Source: Tepidanaerobacteraceae bacterium (GTDB lineage Bacteria > Bacillota > Thermosediminibacteria > Thermosediminibacterales > Tepidanaerobacteraceae). From it: a stretch of DNA of 40,811 nucleotides. The stretch is taken from contig JARRBK010000012.1 of assembly GCA_029982615.1 (NCBI GenBank), positions 1-40,811 of the forward strand. The letters run 5' to 3'. Positions 18,631 to 29,321 of this stretch are shown here, one piece after another (positions within the stretch are counted from its first letter, which is position 1; the number at the start of each line of letters is the position of its first letter). The notes beneath the pieces are model-generated. The model was not told the origin of the DNA. It searched no databases and saw nothing but the letters and a program-made list of their open reading frames with translations. The position numbers were made by a program, and so were the translations under genes.

Positions 18631-19971
18631 TTACAGCAGACTTGCTTCCACCGCCTCTTTCACGGTCCTCACCCCTTCAATCTTAATTTTTAACCCTCGA
18701 AGCTCCGCTGCATTTTCATAAGGTATTACGGCTTCGGCAAATCCTAGTTTCGCCGCTTCCTGTACCCGCCGTTCCATAAAACCCGCTGACCTCACTTCGC
18801 CTGCCAGGCCCACTTCTCCTATGATCACCATATTTTCCCGCACAGGGCGGTTTTTAAAACTCGAAGCCATCGCCACCGCTGCTGCAAGGTCGGCTGCCGG
18901 TTCTTCTATTTTTATGCCGCCTGCCACATTGATGTATACGTCTTCCCGGCTCATGGAATACCCTAGCTTTTTTTCCAGGACTGCCACCAGGAGCATAGCC
19001 CTGTTATAATCCATACCAGAAGTCTGGCGCCGCGGTATGTTGAATCCAGAATCCGACACCAACGCCTGCACTTCCACCAAGAGGGGCCTTGTACCCTCTA
19101 AAACGCATGCAACAGCGGAACCCGAGACGCCCCGGAGTTTCCCCGACAGAAGATATTTCGACGGGCTTTCCACCTCCACAAGCCCCTTGTCCCTCATCTC
19201 AAAAATGCCTATCTCGTTTGTGGAGCCAAACCTGTTTTTTACAGCCCTCAAAATCCGGTAGGAATGATACCGTTCCCCTTCAAAATACAGCACGCAATCC
19301 ACCATATGTTCCAACAGTTTCGGGCCAGCCAGGCTCCCTTCTTTTGTGACATGCCCGACCACAAATATGGCGGGCCCGGCATCTTTGGCGAGCTTCATTA
19401 ACCTCACTGTAGCTTCTCTTATTTGGCTGACACTCCCCGGACCAGAATCCATCTCTGGGGAATACACAGTCTGAATGGAGTCTATCACCGCCACAGGCGG
19501 CGAAAGTTCCCTCACCGCATTTTCGATGACGTTTATGTCGTTTTCGGCCAGAATGTACAACTGCCCTCCAGCTATTCCAAGCCTGCTCGCTCTCAGTTTT
19601 AACTGCTTCGCCGATTCCTCTCCAGATACATAAAGTACCTTGTTTTGAGCGCTTAAAAAACCGCAAGCCTGGAGCATGAGAGTGGATTTGCCTATGCCGG
19701 GGTCTCCTCCCACAAGCACTAGGCTGCCAGGGACTATGCCGCCGCCGAGCACCCGATCCAGTTCAGCCATCGATGTGACTATGCGCTCTTCTTCTGAATA
19801 CTCCACCACATCTATGAGCTCAGGCTTTGCTCCATTGGAAGCGCTTTTGTTTGCGGGGTGCACCGTCTCCTCCACAATGCTGTTCCAGCTTCCACACTCA
19901 GGGCATCTGCCCATCCATTTCACAGCTATAGAGCCGCACTGTTGACACACATACCGCTTTTTTTCCTTCAA
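18631..19971 (-). CDS. radA: DNA repair protein RadA
   Basis: 446 residues, standard length. The N-terminal zinc finger is C9, C12, C23, C26. A RecA-like ATPase follows, with Walker A GGDPGIGKST, and the RadA-specific KNRFG motif in AVKNRFGSTNEIG. The C-terminus is a Lon-protease-like domain (VAGGIKIEEPAADLA). RadA is a helicase that drives branch migration in recombinational repair. Start is TTG after GAGAGGAAACA. It follows clpC as in Bacillus, but a terminator and a separate promoter divide them. disA, usually next downstream, is not found in this window. Confidence 0.96.
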   Translation of the reverse strand: MKEKKRYVCQQCGSIAVKWMGRCPECGSWNSIVEETVHPANKSASNGAKPELIDVVEYSEEERIVTSMAELDRVLGGGIVPGSLVLVGGDPGIGKSTLMLQACGFLSAQNKVLYVSGEESAKQLKLRASRLGIAGGQLYILAENDINVIENAVRELSPPVAVIDSIQTVYSPEMDSGPGSVSQIREATVRLMKLAKDAGPAIFVVGHVTKEGSLAGPKLLEHMVDCVLYFEGERYHSYRILRAVKNRFGSTNEIGIFEMRDKGLVEVESPSKYLLSGKLRGVSGSAVACVLEGTRPLLVEVQALVSDSGFNIPRRQTSGMDYNRAMLLVAVLEKKLGYSMSREDVYINVAGGIKIEEPAADLAAAVAMASSFKNRPVRENMVIIGEVGLAGEVRSAGFMERRVQEAAKLGFAEAVIPYENAAELRGLKIKIEGVRTVKEAVEASLL

Positions 19972-20024
19972 TGTTTCCTCTCCCCACTATACCAGCAGTT
20001 GGATGCTAAAATTCTGTTTAAATA

Positions 20025-20053
20025 ATTATATCATAATTCACCTAATCTGCCAG
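20025..20053 (-). promoter_or_regulatory. radA promoter (extended -10)
   Basis: Minus strand CTGGCA (20048-20053), 17-base spacer, TATAAT (20025-20030) preceded by TGA, an extended -10 that compensates for the poor -35. It lies between the clpC terminator and radA. Confidence 0.65.
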
Positions 20054-20066
20054 CAAGGTTAATGTT

Positions 20067-20098
20067 AAAAAATGGAGATAGGCTTTTGACCTATCTCC
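20067..20098 (-). terminator. Terminator of the ctsR-mcsA-mcsB-clpC operon
   Basis: Minus strand perfect 9-bp stem GGAGATAGG / CCTATCTCC with loop TCAAAAG, followed by A and T6. It separates heat-shock-controlled clpC from radA. Confidence 0.9.
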
Positions 20099-20142
20099 TC
20101 TTGGCGTGATAACTAAATCCAATCTCCATGTTCAAAGTTTTG

Positions 20143-22587
20143 CTATGTCTGTCGGTTTGTCACCACAACTTCTTTTTTCTTGAATGTGAGTTCGCCATCG
20201 TGCACGTCAATTAAAACTGTATCTCCCGCAGAAATATTGCCTTTGAGTAATTCTTCAGACAGCCGGTCCTCGATTCGCTTTTGAATTGCTCTTCTCAAGG
20301 GCCTAGCGCCGTACATCGGATCAAAACCTTCCTTGGCCAGTAAATCTTTTGCTGCATCGGTGACTTCAATAGATATGTCGTTTTCTTTCAATCTTTCATT
20401 CACTTCATTTATCATAAGAGTCACAATAGACCTGATGTTTTCTTGCGTCAAGGCGTGGAATACTATGATTTCATCAACCCTGTTCAAAAATTCCGGTCTG
20501 AATGTGCGGCGAAGTTCATCCAGTACCCTATCCTTCATGTTTGCATAATTCTTTTCTTCCTCTTGTTCGGGAGTAAAGCCCATCACTCTGGATTTTTGAA
20601 TCAGATTCGCACCGACATTGGAAGTCATAATCACTATGGTATTTTTAAAGTCCACAGTCCTGCCTTTGGAATCAGTAAGTCTGCCATCTTCCAGAATCTG
20701 CAGGAGTATATTGAAAACATCGGGGTGTGCTTTTTCTATTTCATCAAAAAGCACTACGGAATAAGGCTTCCTGCGCACCTTTTCAGTGAGTTCTCCGCCT
20801 TCCTCATATCCCACATATCCTGGAGGCGCTCCAAGCATCCTGGAGACGGCAAACTTCTCCATGTATTCGGACATATCCAGCCTGATCATGGCGTTCTCAT
20901 CGCCAAACATGGCGTCTGCCAAAGCTCTGGCCAGCTCCGTCTTGCCAACGCCGGTGGGGCCTAGGAATATGAACGAACCGATTGGCCTTGAAGGGTCTTT
21001 TAGCCCAGCCCTTGCCCTTCTCAGGGCTCTGGCAATGGCTCTCACCGCCTCGTCCTGCCCTATTACCCTCTTGTGGAGTATTTCTTCCATCTTAAGCAGG
21101 CGTTCGGATTCTTCTTCAGCCAGGCGCTTTACAGGTATTCCAGTCCAGCTCGATACTATCTGGGCTATATCCTCTTCAGTAACAGTGGTATGATCCAGCT
21201 TGTGTTCCTTATGCCATTTTTCCTTCAAGCTTTCTACTTTCGCTTTAATCTCCTGTTCTTTGTCTCTGAGCCTGGCGGCTTTTTCAAATTCTTGTGCCTT
21301 TATCGCTGCATCCTTTTCCTTGCGCACAGCATCCAGCTCATCCTCCAGTTCCTTCAACTCGGGAGGGGTGGTGAGGGTCTTCAGGCGGACTCTTGAAGCG
21401 GCTTCGTCAATTAAATCAATCGCTTTGTCAGGCAGAAAACGGTCGGTGATGTACCTGTGTGACAGCTTAGCTGCAGCCACAAGCGCTTCATCCGATATTT
21501 TCACGCGGTGGTGGGCTTCATAACGGTCTCTCAAGCCCTGAAGTATGCTTATAGTATCCTCTACAGAAGGCTCTTCCACCATTATGGGCTGGAAACGCCT
21601 TTCCAGAGCTGGATCCTTCTCTACGTGTTTCCTGTATTCATCAAGGGTGGTGGCTCCAATGGTCTGGAGTTCACCCCTGGCAAGAGCCGGCTTCAGTATA
21701 TTGGAAGCGTCAATGGCACCTTCGGCGGCTCCGGCTCCTATGATGGTATGCATTTCATCAATGAAAAGTATCACATTGCCTGCCTGCTTTATTTCATTTA
21801 TCACTTTTTTTAGTCTTTCTTCGAATTCTCCCCGGAATTTTGTGCCCGCTACCATAGAAGCCATATCCAGGCTCACCACTCTTTTCCCCTTTAAAATCTC
21901 GGGCACATCCTGTTCGATGATTCTCTGAGCCAGGCCTTCCACCACCGCAGTCTTGCCCACACCGGGCTCCCCTATAAGGCACGGGTTGTTCTTGGTGCGG
22001 CGCGTTAACACCTGCAGTACCCTTTCAATTTCTTTCTGCCGCCCTATCACCGGATCCAGTTTCCCTTCTGAAGCCAGTTCAGTCAGGTCTCTGCCAAATT
22101 GGTTAAGGGTAGGGGTGTTAGCGGGCTTTTTATACGTGGAGGCGGTTTTGGGGTCCGTCCCCAAAAGGTTCAATACCTCTGCCTGAGCTTTTTCCATGCT
22201 AATCCCAAGGTTTGTCAATACCTGGGCTGCGACCCCCTCCCCTTCCCGGATGAGGCCCAGCAGAATATGCTCAGTGCCCACATAATTGTGGCCCAGCTTC
22301 CGAGATTCATCCATAGCCAGTTCCATAACCCGTTTCGCCCTGGGAGTATAGCCTATGGGCCCTTGGATGGCAAAAGGCCCTACGCCTATCATCATCTCCA
22401 CCTGCTGCCGGACTTTTTGTATATCGACGCCCATATTTTTCAACGCTCTGGCGGCTACCCCTTCGCCTTCACGGATAAGTCCCAGCAGCAGATGTTCCGT
22501 TCCGACTACATTGTGGTTGAGCCGCCTTGCCTCTTCTTGGGCATATGCCACCACTTTTTGCGCTCTTTCAGTAAATTTTCCATTCAT
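20143..22587 (-). CDS. clpC: ATP-dependent Clp protease ATP-binding subunit ClpC
   Basis: 814 residues. There are two Clp N-terminal repeats ([17 protein letters not shown] and [17 protein letters not shown], within residues 1-145). AAA1 has GEPGVGKTA, the coiled-coil middle domain contains a UVR-like segment ([18 protein letters not shown]), and AAA2 has GPTGVGKTE. This M-domain length identifies ClpC rather than ClpB. ClpC unfolds substrates, including arginine-phosphorylated proteins, for ClpP. The start at 22587 gives 7-base spacing to GAGGTG; an ATG 6 bp upstream would be only 2 bases away. It is last in the CtsR-controlled operon. Confidence 0.96.
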   Translation of the reverse strand: MNGKFTERAQKVVAYAQEEARRLNHNVVGTEHLLLGLIREGEGVAARALKNMGVDIQKVRQQVEMMIGVGPFAIQGPIGYTPRAKRVMELAMDESRKLGHNYVGTEHILLGLIREGEGVAAQVLTNLGISMEKAQAEVLNLLGTDPKTASTYKKPANTPTLNQFGRDLTELASEGKLDPVIGRQKEIERVLQVLTRRTKNNPCLIGEPGVGKTAVVEGLAQRIIEQDVPEILKGKRVVSLDMASMVAGTKFRGEFEERLKKVINEIKQAGNVILFIDEMHTIIGAGAAEGAIDASNILKPALARGELQTIGATTLDEYRKHVEKDPALERRFQPIMVEEPSVEDTISILQGLRDRYEAHHRVKISDEALVAAAKLSHRYITDRFLPDKAIDLIDEAASRVRLKTLTTPPELKELEDELDAVRKEKDAAIKAQEFEKAARLRDKEQEIKAKVESLKEKWHKEHKLDHTTVTEEDIAQIVSSWTGIPVKRLAEEESERLLKMEEILHKRVIGQDEAVRAIARALRRARAGLKDPSRPIGSFIFLGPTGVGKTELARALADAMFGDENAMIRLDMSEYMEKFAVSRMLGAPPGYVGYEEGGELTEKVRRKPYSVVLFDEIEKAHPDVFNILLQILEDGRLTDSKGRTVDFKNTIVIMTSNVGANLIQKSRVMGFTPEQEEEKNYANMKDRVLDELRRTFRPEFLNRVDEIIVFHALTQENIRSIVTLMINEVNERLKENDISIEVTDAAKDLLAKEGFDPMYGARPLRRAIQKRIEDRLSEELLKGNISAGDTVLIDVHDGELTFKKKEVVVTNRQT

Positions 22588-22598
22588 TTTCATTCACC

Positions 22599-23651
22599 TC
22601 ATTTCATCATTTTTTGCCTGATAAAATTAGCTCTGCTCAAATCCCTTTCTGTAGGCGAAAGGGGTCTGCCGGATATTTCCTGAATATAGGCGGGACCTGT
22701 TAATATAAATAACTGATTTATATCCTGGGGGTTAAGATTTTTTATTATACCCATGTCCACTCCCAATCTTACATCAGATATAAATGCCAGGGCTTCCTGA
22801 GAACTCATAAGCCTTGCATTAGTAAGCAACCCGTACGACCTTAAAATTTTATCTTCCACCCGTAACTTTGCCTCGCCCGACAGGTTTTGCCGGGCCTTTC
22901 GCTCGCTGGTTATTATCTGGCGGGCCACACCGGTCAGATTGCGAATGATATCCTCTTCTGATTTTCCAAGCGTTATCTGGTTCGATATCTGATAAAGATT
23001 ACCGTTTGCCTGAGTCCCTTCTCCATATAGGCCTCGTACCACCAAACCCAGCTGGGTTATGGTAGAAAATATCTGACCTATTTGATTCATCATAGTAAGC
23101 ACCGGAAGATGCATCATGACCGATGCTCTTATGCCTGTGCCCACATTGGTGGGGCACGCCGTAAGGTAACCTATTCTTTCATCAAATGCAAAATCCAATT
23201 TTTCTTCCAACACATCGTCAACTTTGTCAGCCAGGTCATAAGCCTTCTCCGGGTTCAAACCGGGGAACATCGTCTGAATCCTCAGGTGGTCTTCTTCATT
23301 TATCATTATACTGATAGTCCTATCCTGATTTATAATTACTGCTCCTTTTTTCGAATTCGAAAGGTCCAGGCTTATGAGGTGCATTTCTACCATCATTTTC
23401 TTCTGCTCATATGAAAGCTCATCCATTATATAAAGCTCAGCATCCCTTGAAAGCACCGGATTTGCCCTGAAGGCTTCATAGACCTGGTTTATGATTTCCC
23501 TTGCTCCGGATTCCGATAGGAGATGCGGAAATGGAACGTCCTTAAGGTTTCGGGCAAGTCTAACCCTGCTGCTGATAACAATATCCCCATCAGGCCCGGG
23601 AGTATTTATCCAACCTATCCTGGTAGGATCAACCAATTCACTTTCTCCCAT
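22599..23651 (-). CDS. mcsB: Protein arginine kinase McsB
   Basis: 350 residues, the usual length. It belongs to the phosphagen kinase fold: VISSRVRLARNL (25-36), catalytic C166 in TACPTNVGTGIRAS, and TSERKARQNL in the nucleotide region. The RDLSRA at 336-341 matches the RDxxRA phospho-arginine allosteric site. McsB marks misfolded proteins with phospho-arginine for ClpCP degradation. ATG start behind AGGAGGTGTAGGA. It sits between mcsA and clpC, 11 bp after mcsA, as in Bacillus. Confidence 0.97.
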   Translation of the reverse strand: MGESELVDPTRIGWINTPGPDGDIVISSRVRLARNLKDVPFPHLLSESGAREIINQVYEAFRANPVLSRDAELYIMDELSYEQKKMMVEMHLISLDLSNSKKGAVIINQDRTISIMINEEDHLRIQTMFPGLNPEKAYDLADKVDDVLEEKLDFAFDERIGYLTACPTNVGTGIRASVMMHLPVLTMMNQIGQIFSTITQLGLVVRGLYGEGTQANGNLYQISNQITLGKSEEDIIRNLTGVARQIITSERKARQNLSGEAKLRVEDKILRSYGLLTNARLMSSQEALAFISDVRLGVDMGIIKNLNPQDINQLFILTGPAYIQEISGRPLSPTERDLSRANFIRQKMMK

Positions 23652-23662
23652 TCCTACACCTC

Positions 23663-24193
23663 CTATTCCTTATTTTTCTTTTGCTCAATCTCTTTTATTC
23701 TATCCCTGATCACAGCCGCCCTTTCGTATTCCTCAGCATTTATGGCTTCTTGCAGTTCTCTTTTTAATCTGTTTATTTCATTTTTCAGCCTTATATCGTT
23801 GCCGCTGCGGCGGGGCACTTTGCCCACATGGTAGGTCTTACCGTGGATCCTCCTGAGCATGGGATCCAGCTGTCCCTTGAAAGAGTTGTAGCAGTTGCTG
23901 CATCCGAAACGGCCGGTTTCGGTGAACCTTGGGAAAGTCAACCCGCAGCGGTTACACCTGAGTTCATCGGATTTTTGCCTGATTTGCTGCGGTTCTTCAA
24001 AAAAGCTGGATAAAAATTTCCCCAGAGAAAATCCCGGAACGTCATCAAAATCAAAGGGATTCATACCGACAGAAATGCCCATGTGTTTTTGCCTTGCACA
24101 CTCTTCGCATAAATGCATCTGGCTTTTTTCGCCGTTGACAATTTTTGTGATATGCACAGTGGCAGGACGCATATTGCACTCCTGACACATCAT
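23663..24193 (-). CDS. mcsA: McsA, activator of the McsB arginine kinase
   Basis: 176 residues. Four CxxC pairs that can bind zinc are present: C3/C6, C29/C32, C80/C83 and C98/C101. The C-terminus has a UVR motif (LQEAINAEEYERAAVIRDRI). McsA binds and activates McsB and helps CtsR inactivation under stress. The ATG overlaps the ctsR stop (ATGA), indicating translational coupling. The first of two tandem ATGs is used because it aligns with the usual M-x-C-Q-E-C start. Confidence 0.95.
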   Translation of the reverse strand: MMCQECNMRPATVHITKIVNGEKSQMHLCEECARQKHMGISVGMNPFDFDDVPGFSLGKFLSSFFEEPQQIRQKSDELRCNRCGLTFPRFTETGRFGCSNCYNSFKGQLDPMLRRIHGKTYHVGKVPRRSGNDIRLKNEINRLKRELQEAINAEEYERAAVIRDRIKEIEQKKNKE

Positions 24194-24675
24194 GATAATT
24201 CTCCCCCTTTCCTTGCTTCATAGTCCATAATGGCAGTAATCACAGACTTCAATATCCTTGCCCTAAGTCTATCCCTCTCGGGAAGAGGTATTCCCAGATT
24301 ATAGCGATTTATAACCGCATTGAGGATTTCTTTTTCCCTCTCACTTATCACCTTTTCTTCCCTTAGCCTTGTAATGAGGGCTCGAGCTTCAGAACCAGAT
24401 ATGGAATCTCCTATATAATCTATAATTTCCTTTAAAAACTCATCTTCTCTTATTTTTAGCTTCCTGATGCGGATGTATCCTCCTCCTCCCCTGCGGCTTT
24501 CGACGAAGTAACCCCTTTCCAGGGTGAATCGGGTAGTGAGCACATAATTTATCTGAGAAGGCGCACACCCGAATCGGTTAGCCATTTCGTTCCGTTGAAT
24601 GTCCAAAATGCCGCCGGGTATTCTGCTGAACATGTCTTTTATAAAATCCTCGATGAGGTCTGCAAGATTCGCCAT
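24190..24675 (-). CDS. ctsR: Class III stress gene repressor CtsR
   Basis: 161 residues. The N-terminal winged helix-turn-helix (MANLADLIEDFIK, NEMANRFGCAPSQINYVL) and the glycine-rich wing (RRGGGGYIRI), which inserts into the minor groove of the operator, are intact. CtsR represses clp genes and is released on heat or thiol stress via McsAB. The start at 24675 follows GAGGGGGAATTTA; a longer in-frame extension would run through the operator. First gene of its operon and probably autoregulated. Confidence 0.96.
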   Translation of the reverse strand: MANLADLIEDFIKDMFSRIPGGILDIQRNEMANRFGCAPSQINYVLTTRFTLERGYFVESRRGGGGYIRIRKLKIREDEFLKEIIDYIGDSISGSEARALITRLREEKVISEREKEILNAVINRYNLGIPLPERDRLRARILKSVITAIMDYEARKGGELS

Positions 24676-24698
24676 TAAATTCCCCCTCTCACCGATGA

Positions 24699-24715
24699 TT
24701 TGACTTTCCCTGACC
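24699..24715 (-). promoter_or_regulatory. CtsR operator
   Basis: Minus strand GGTCAGG-GAA-AGTCAAA matches the CtsR heptad repeat RGTCAAA-NAN-RGTCAAA. The promoter-distal half is perfect and the promoter-proximal half has two mismatches. It sits just downstream of the predicted transcription start of ctsR, a position that blocks initiation. Confidence 0.88.
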
Positions 24716-24724
24716 TTCAATTAT

Positions 24725-24753
24725 ATTATATTTCACTTATGAAAATTTTGCAA
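24725..24753 (-). promoter_or_regulatory. ctsR operon promoter
   Basis: Minus strand TTGCAA (24748-24753), 17-base spacer, TATAAT (24725-24730). The CtsR box follows about 10 bp downstream. Confidence 0.82.
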
Positions 24754-24756
24754 CCC

Positions 24757-24817
24757 CTTTCAAAAATTTCTTTTTGAAAGGAATAATGATTCTGGTGTGA
24801 AAAGACTTTTTACACCA
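24757..24817. repeat. Two successive inverted repeats upstream of the ctsR promoter
   Basis: CCTTTCAAAAA / TTTTTGAAAGG (24757-24782, perfect 11-bp arms) and TGGTGTGAAAA / TTTTTACACCA (24791-24817, 11-bp arms with one mismatch). Neither is followed by a clean T-run beyond its own arm. They may be terminators for the small upstream gene or structural spacers insulating the ctsR promoter. Confidence 0.7.
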
Positions 24818-24846
24818 AAATCAATAATAAGATATGTAAAGCAACA

Positions 24847-24871
24847 AGAGGGAGGCTTTGCTTCTCCCTCT
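24847..24871 (-). terminator. Terminator-like hairpin after the small basic gene
   Basis: Minus strand AGAGGGAG / CTCCCTCT with a 9-base loop and a weak T-rich tail (TGTTGCTTT), 10 bp after the stop of the small ORF at 24881. Confidence 0.55.
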
Positions 24872-24880
24872 GGTAAACAC

Positions 24881-25126
24881 TTATCCCTTTTTGCTACGCT
24901 TCTTTTTTCCGTTTTTCAGTTCTTCAGAAATCTCCATGAGGTGGTTTGCCCTTTCTTCCTGCTCTTCGGAAGAAGTCCATCCCATAAGGCTCGGAATGAT
25001 TTCGCCGTACATGGTATCGTCCATCAATTCATCTTCCATCAGGCTATCAACTTTCTTTTTGCGGATATCCTCCTCCCGTTTTGTCACCTGCCCCGTACGA
25101 TTTTTGGAGGCTTTTGGAGTCTTCAT
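24881..25126 (-). CDS. Small basic hydrophilic protein, unknown
   Basis: 81 residues from the ATG at 25126, which is 8 bases after a strong AAGGAGG site; an ATG 6 bp upstream is too close to it. The protein is charged throughout, with lysine/arginine-rich ends (KTPKASKNRTG..., KNGKKKRSKKG), a central acidic stretch (MEDELMDDTMYGEI), and no signal peptide or membrane segment. I do not recognise a family. A TATAAT at about 25150 directly preceded by TG may serve as an extended -10-like promoter. It lies between the EF-G paralogue and the ctsR operon. Nucleic-acid or ribosome binding is possible from composition only. Confidence 0.55.
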   Translation of the reverse strand: MKTPKASKNRTGQVTKREEDIRKKKVDSLMEDELMDDTMYGEIIPSLMGWTSSEEQEERANHLMEISEELKNGKKKRSKKG

Positions 25127-25216
25127 CAGCATGCCCTCCTTTTAGATTATACACTTTAAGTTTCTCCTAAAGGCAGGGCATACATACCGATACCTGCAGG
25201 AAGATTATGGCACAAA

Positions 25217-27289
25217 TCAACCCGCAGCCTGATTTGCTTCCGCTATTATTTTTTCTGCCAGCTGTGCAGGAACCTCCTCATAATGGCTGAATTTGGAAGT
25301 GAAGGAACCGCGACCCTGAGTCATGGAACGAAGGTCTGTCGCATAGCGGAACATTTCCGCCATAGGAGCCTGGGCCTTTATATGCTGCATTCCATTTCTG
25401 GGCTCCATGCCCAATATCCTGCCCCTGCGCTTATTGAGATCACCGATAATGTCTCCCATATAGCTTTCGGGCACCACCACTTCCACATCCATAATAGGTT
25501 CCAGCAACACCGGCTTCGCCTGAGAGGTGCCCTTCTTGAAAGCCATGGAAGCCGCTATTTTGAATGCCATTTCCGAAGAATCCACTGGGTGGAATGACCC
25601 GTCATAAAGGATAACCTTAACTCCCACCACGGGATAACCTGCCAGTTCACCAGATTTGAGGGATTCCCTTATTCCTTTTTCCACTGCTGGAATATATTGT
25701 TTTGGAACAGCTCCTCCGAAAATCTTATCTTCAAATTCAAATCCATCCTCAGAATCAAGAGGCTGAAGTTCCAGCCATACATGACCATACTGGCCACGGC
25801 CGCCGCTCTGTTTCTTGTGTTTGCCTTCCACCTTGACCGAAGCCCGTATGGTCTCCCGATAAGGCACTTTCGGCAAATCCAAAAGCACTTCCGTCCCAAA
25901 TTTGTTAGCCAGCTTGCCTGCCAGCACTTCCAGGTGAATCTCACCCATCCCCGAAACAAGGAGCTGACCGGTTTCAGTATTTTTAATGACTTCAAAGGTC
26001 CTGTCTTCTTCCATGAGCCTCGAGAGGCCGGCGGATATCTTTTCCTCGTCGCCCTGGGATTTTGGATGGACAGCCATGGACAGCACCGGTTTCGGAAATT
26101 CAATGCCCGAAAGTATAACAGGATGGTCGCTGTCCGTCAGCGTATCGTTAGTTGATGTGTACTGCAGTTTTGCCACTGCGGCAATATCGCCAGCCACCAC
26201 TTCTGACAGGTTTTCCTGCTTTTTGCCTTTCATCGCGTAGAGCTGACCTATTTTTTCACTCTCGCCTTTTGTAGCATTATATACAGTTGAATCGGACTTT
26301 ATCTTTCCAGAAAAAACTTTAAAAACCGTTAATTTCCCCACGTACGGGTCCGCCATGGTCTTAAATACCAGCGCCGACAAGGGCCCATCTGCCCTGCATT
26401 CCCTTGTCTCTTCCTCTTTTGTGAGCGGATTTACGCCCTTTTCGGCAGCTCTGTCGCAGGGAGAAGGCATATAATCGCATATGGTGTCCAAAAGCAAGCT
26501 TATTCCCTTGTTGGTAAGGGCTGAACCGCAGAGTATCGGATAAATCTCGCCTTTTAGCACACCCCTTCGCAGGCCCTTTTGTATTTCTTCTTCGGTCAGT
26601 TCTTCACCCTCTAGGTATTTGGTGAGGAGATCATCATCGGTTTCAGCCACAGCTTCCACCAGCATTGAGCGGTAATTTTCCATCTCGGTTTTCAATTCCT
26701 CCGGTATGGCGCCCTCTTTTGCACCTTTTGCCTCAAAAGTGTAGGCTTTCTTATGCACTATATCAACCACACCTTTGAAGTCGGCTTCGGCACCTATGGG
26801 AAGTTGGAACGGCACGGCTTTCTGCCCAAAAAGCTGCCGTATCTGATCCACCACTTTAAAGAAATTGGCGTTTTCGCGATCCATTTTGTTTATGAAAAAA
26901 ATTTGGGGCAAACCCGCTTCATCAGCATATTTTTTCACCTGTTCCGTGCCGACTTCGACACCCGATACAGCACACGTCACTATGATGGCGCTTTCCACCA
27001 CGCGGATAGCGCTTTTTACTTCCCCAACAAAATCAAAATAACCTGGAGTATCCAGTATGTTTATTTTATTATTCTTCCATTCACAAGGCGCAAACGCGGT
27101 GGATATGGATATTTTCCTTTTGATTTCCTCGGGGTCAAAATCACAGGTGGTATTCCCTTCATCAACTTTTCCTAGGCGATCTATGGCGCCGGATGTGTAA
27201 AGCATGGCTTCAGCCAGAGATGTCTTGCCGGATCCACTGTGAGCAATCAAACCTATATTTCTTATCATTTCACTCTTGTAGCTTTTCAA
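25217..27289 (-). CDS. Elongation factor G paralogue (EF-G2 type)
   Basis: 690 residues with full EF-G architecture: G domain (G3 DTPGYFDF, G4 NKMDREN, G5 CGSALTNKG), domain II, and domains III-V ([40 protein letters not shown]). The G1 loop is AHSGSGKT (16-23) rather than AHIDAGKT, and the G2 region reads KRKISIS instead of RGITI. These changes define the EF-G2/EF-G-like paralogue family found in Thermotoga, Thermus and many Clostridia. Its role is uncertain: it could be a specialised translocation or recycling factor. Start is TTG behind GGAGGAG. Translation of domain IV is intact, so it is not a pseudogene. Confidence 0.9.
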   Translation of the reverse strand: MKSYKSEMIRNIGLIAHSGSGKTSLAEAMLYTSGAIDRLGKVDEGNTTCDFDPEEIKRKISISTAFAPCEWKNNKINILDTPGYFDFVGEVKSAIRVVESAIIVTCAVSGVEVGTEQVKKYADEAGLPQIFFINKMDRENANFFKVVDQIRQLFGQKAVPFQLPIGAEADFKGVVDIVHKKAYTFEAKGAKEGAIPEELKTEMENYRSMLVEAVAETDDDLLTKYLEGEELTEEEIQKGLRRGVLKGEIYPILCGSALTNKGISLLLDTICDYMPSPCDRAAEKGVNPLTKEEETRECRADGPLSALVFKTMADPYVGKLTVFKVFSGKIKSDSTVYNATKGESEKIGQLYAMKGKKQENLSEVVAGDIAAVAKLQYTSTNDTLTDSDHPVILSGIEFPKPVLSMAVHPKSQGDEEKISAGLSRLMEEDRTFEVIKNTETGQLLVSGMGEIHLEVLAGKLANKFGTEVLLDLPKVPYRETIRASVKVEGKHKKQSGGRGQYGHVWLELQPLDSEDGFEFEDKIFGGAVPKQYIPAVEKGIRESLKSGELAGYPVVGVKVILYDGSFHPVDSSEMAFKIAASMAFKKGTSQAKPVLLEPIMDVEVVVPESYMGDIIGDLNKRRGRILGMEPRNGMQHIKAQAPMAEMFRYATDLRSMTQGRGSFTSKFSHYEEVPAQLAEKIIAEANQAAG

Positions 27290-27400
27290 ACCTGATCTCC
27301 TCCTTGTCGTTCCTTCGATAATATTTTTTGAATTAACTTTATTATATTTATTCTACTTTGATTTTGTTTTTTCCTGCTAAATTTTCTTTACAAATTTTAT

Positions 27401-27427
27401 AAAAAAAAACTGCCAATTTTTTGGCAG
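27401..27427 (-). terminator. guaB terminator
   Basis: Minus strand 7-bp perfect stem CTGCCAA / TTGGCAG with an AAAA loop and a T9 run, 14 bp after the guaB stop codon. Confidence 0.92.
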
Positions 27428-27441
27428 AAAATGGACTGTCT

Positions 27442-28917
<1,476 letters not shown>

Positions 28918-28949
28918 TTAATTCCAAATCCTCAAATTTATTATGCCAA

Positions 28950-28978
28950 ATATTATCAAAGTTTTCCGGACATGTCAA
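28950..28978 (-). promoter_or_regulatory. guaB promoter
   Basis: Minus strand TTGACA (28973-28978), 17-base spacer, TAATAT (28950-28955) preceded by TGA. The leader to the ATG would be about 38 nt, too short for a riboswitch. Confidence 0.82.
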
Positions 28979-29035
28979 GGCTGTGCAGCATATTTGTTTT
29001 GTAGATTAAAACCTGCAGGGATAAGGAATGTTATA

Positions 29036-29064
29036 TTTACAAAACCTATATCAAATGATAATAT
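29036..29064 (+). promoter_or_regulatory. Probable promoter of the manganese riboswitch transcript
   Basis: TTTACA (29036-29041), 17-base spacer, TAATAT (29059-29064) with TGA before the -10. It starts transcription about 65 nt before the aptamer. Confidence 0.6.
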
Positions 29065-29134
29065 ATTAACTAAAGGCATGTTTCAGCAATATAAATCGAT
29101 TTTGCTCATCGCCGTCTCATATGTTTTTTATCCA

Positions 29135-29253
29135 AAATAAAGGGGAGTAGTTCAGCCTTCGGGCTTTGGAAGCTCAACACGCTGGCAGATTCGCCCGCCA
29201 GGGCTTTTTTGCCTGGGCTTTCACCGCAATTTGCGGGAATGAGACCTTTATTT
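29135..29253 (+). promoter_or_regulatory. yybP-ykoY manganese riboswitch
   Basis: The aptamer is closed by AAATAAAGG (29135-29143) with CCTTTATTT (29245-29253). It has the family's conserved 5' block AAAGGGGAGTAG, the internal CTCAACA, GCCTGGGCTTTCACCGCAA and the 3' block GAATGAGACCTTT. This family senses Mn2+ and controls manganese exporters. The closing helix shares its 3' strand with the downstream terminator, so Mn2+ binding should prevent termination and turn the gene on. The downstream UPF0016/GDT1 gene is a classical target. Confidence 0.93.
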
Positions 29254-29287
29254 CGACAGTATTTGTCGAAATAAAGGCCTATTTTTT
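29245..29287 (+). terminator. Expression-platform terminator of the Mn2+ riboswitch
   Basis: Perfect 14-bp stem CCTTTATTTCGACA / TGTCGAAATAAAGG with loop GTATT, then CCTA and T6. Its 5' arm is also the 3' strand of aptamer helix P1, so the two structures exclude each other. Confidence 0.93.
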
Positions 29288-29321
29288 GCACATCATAATT
29301 TAAAACTGGAGGGATAATAAA

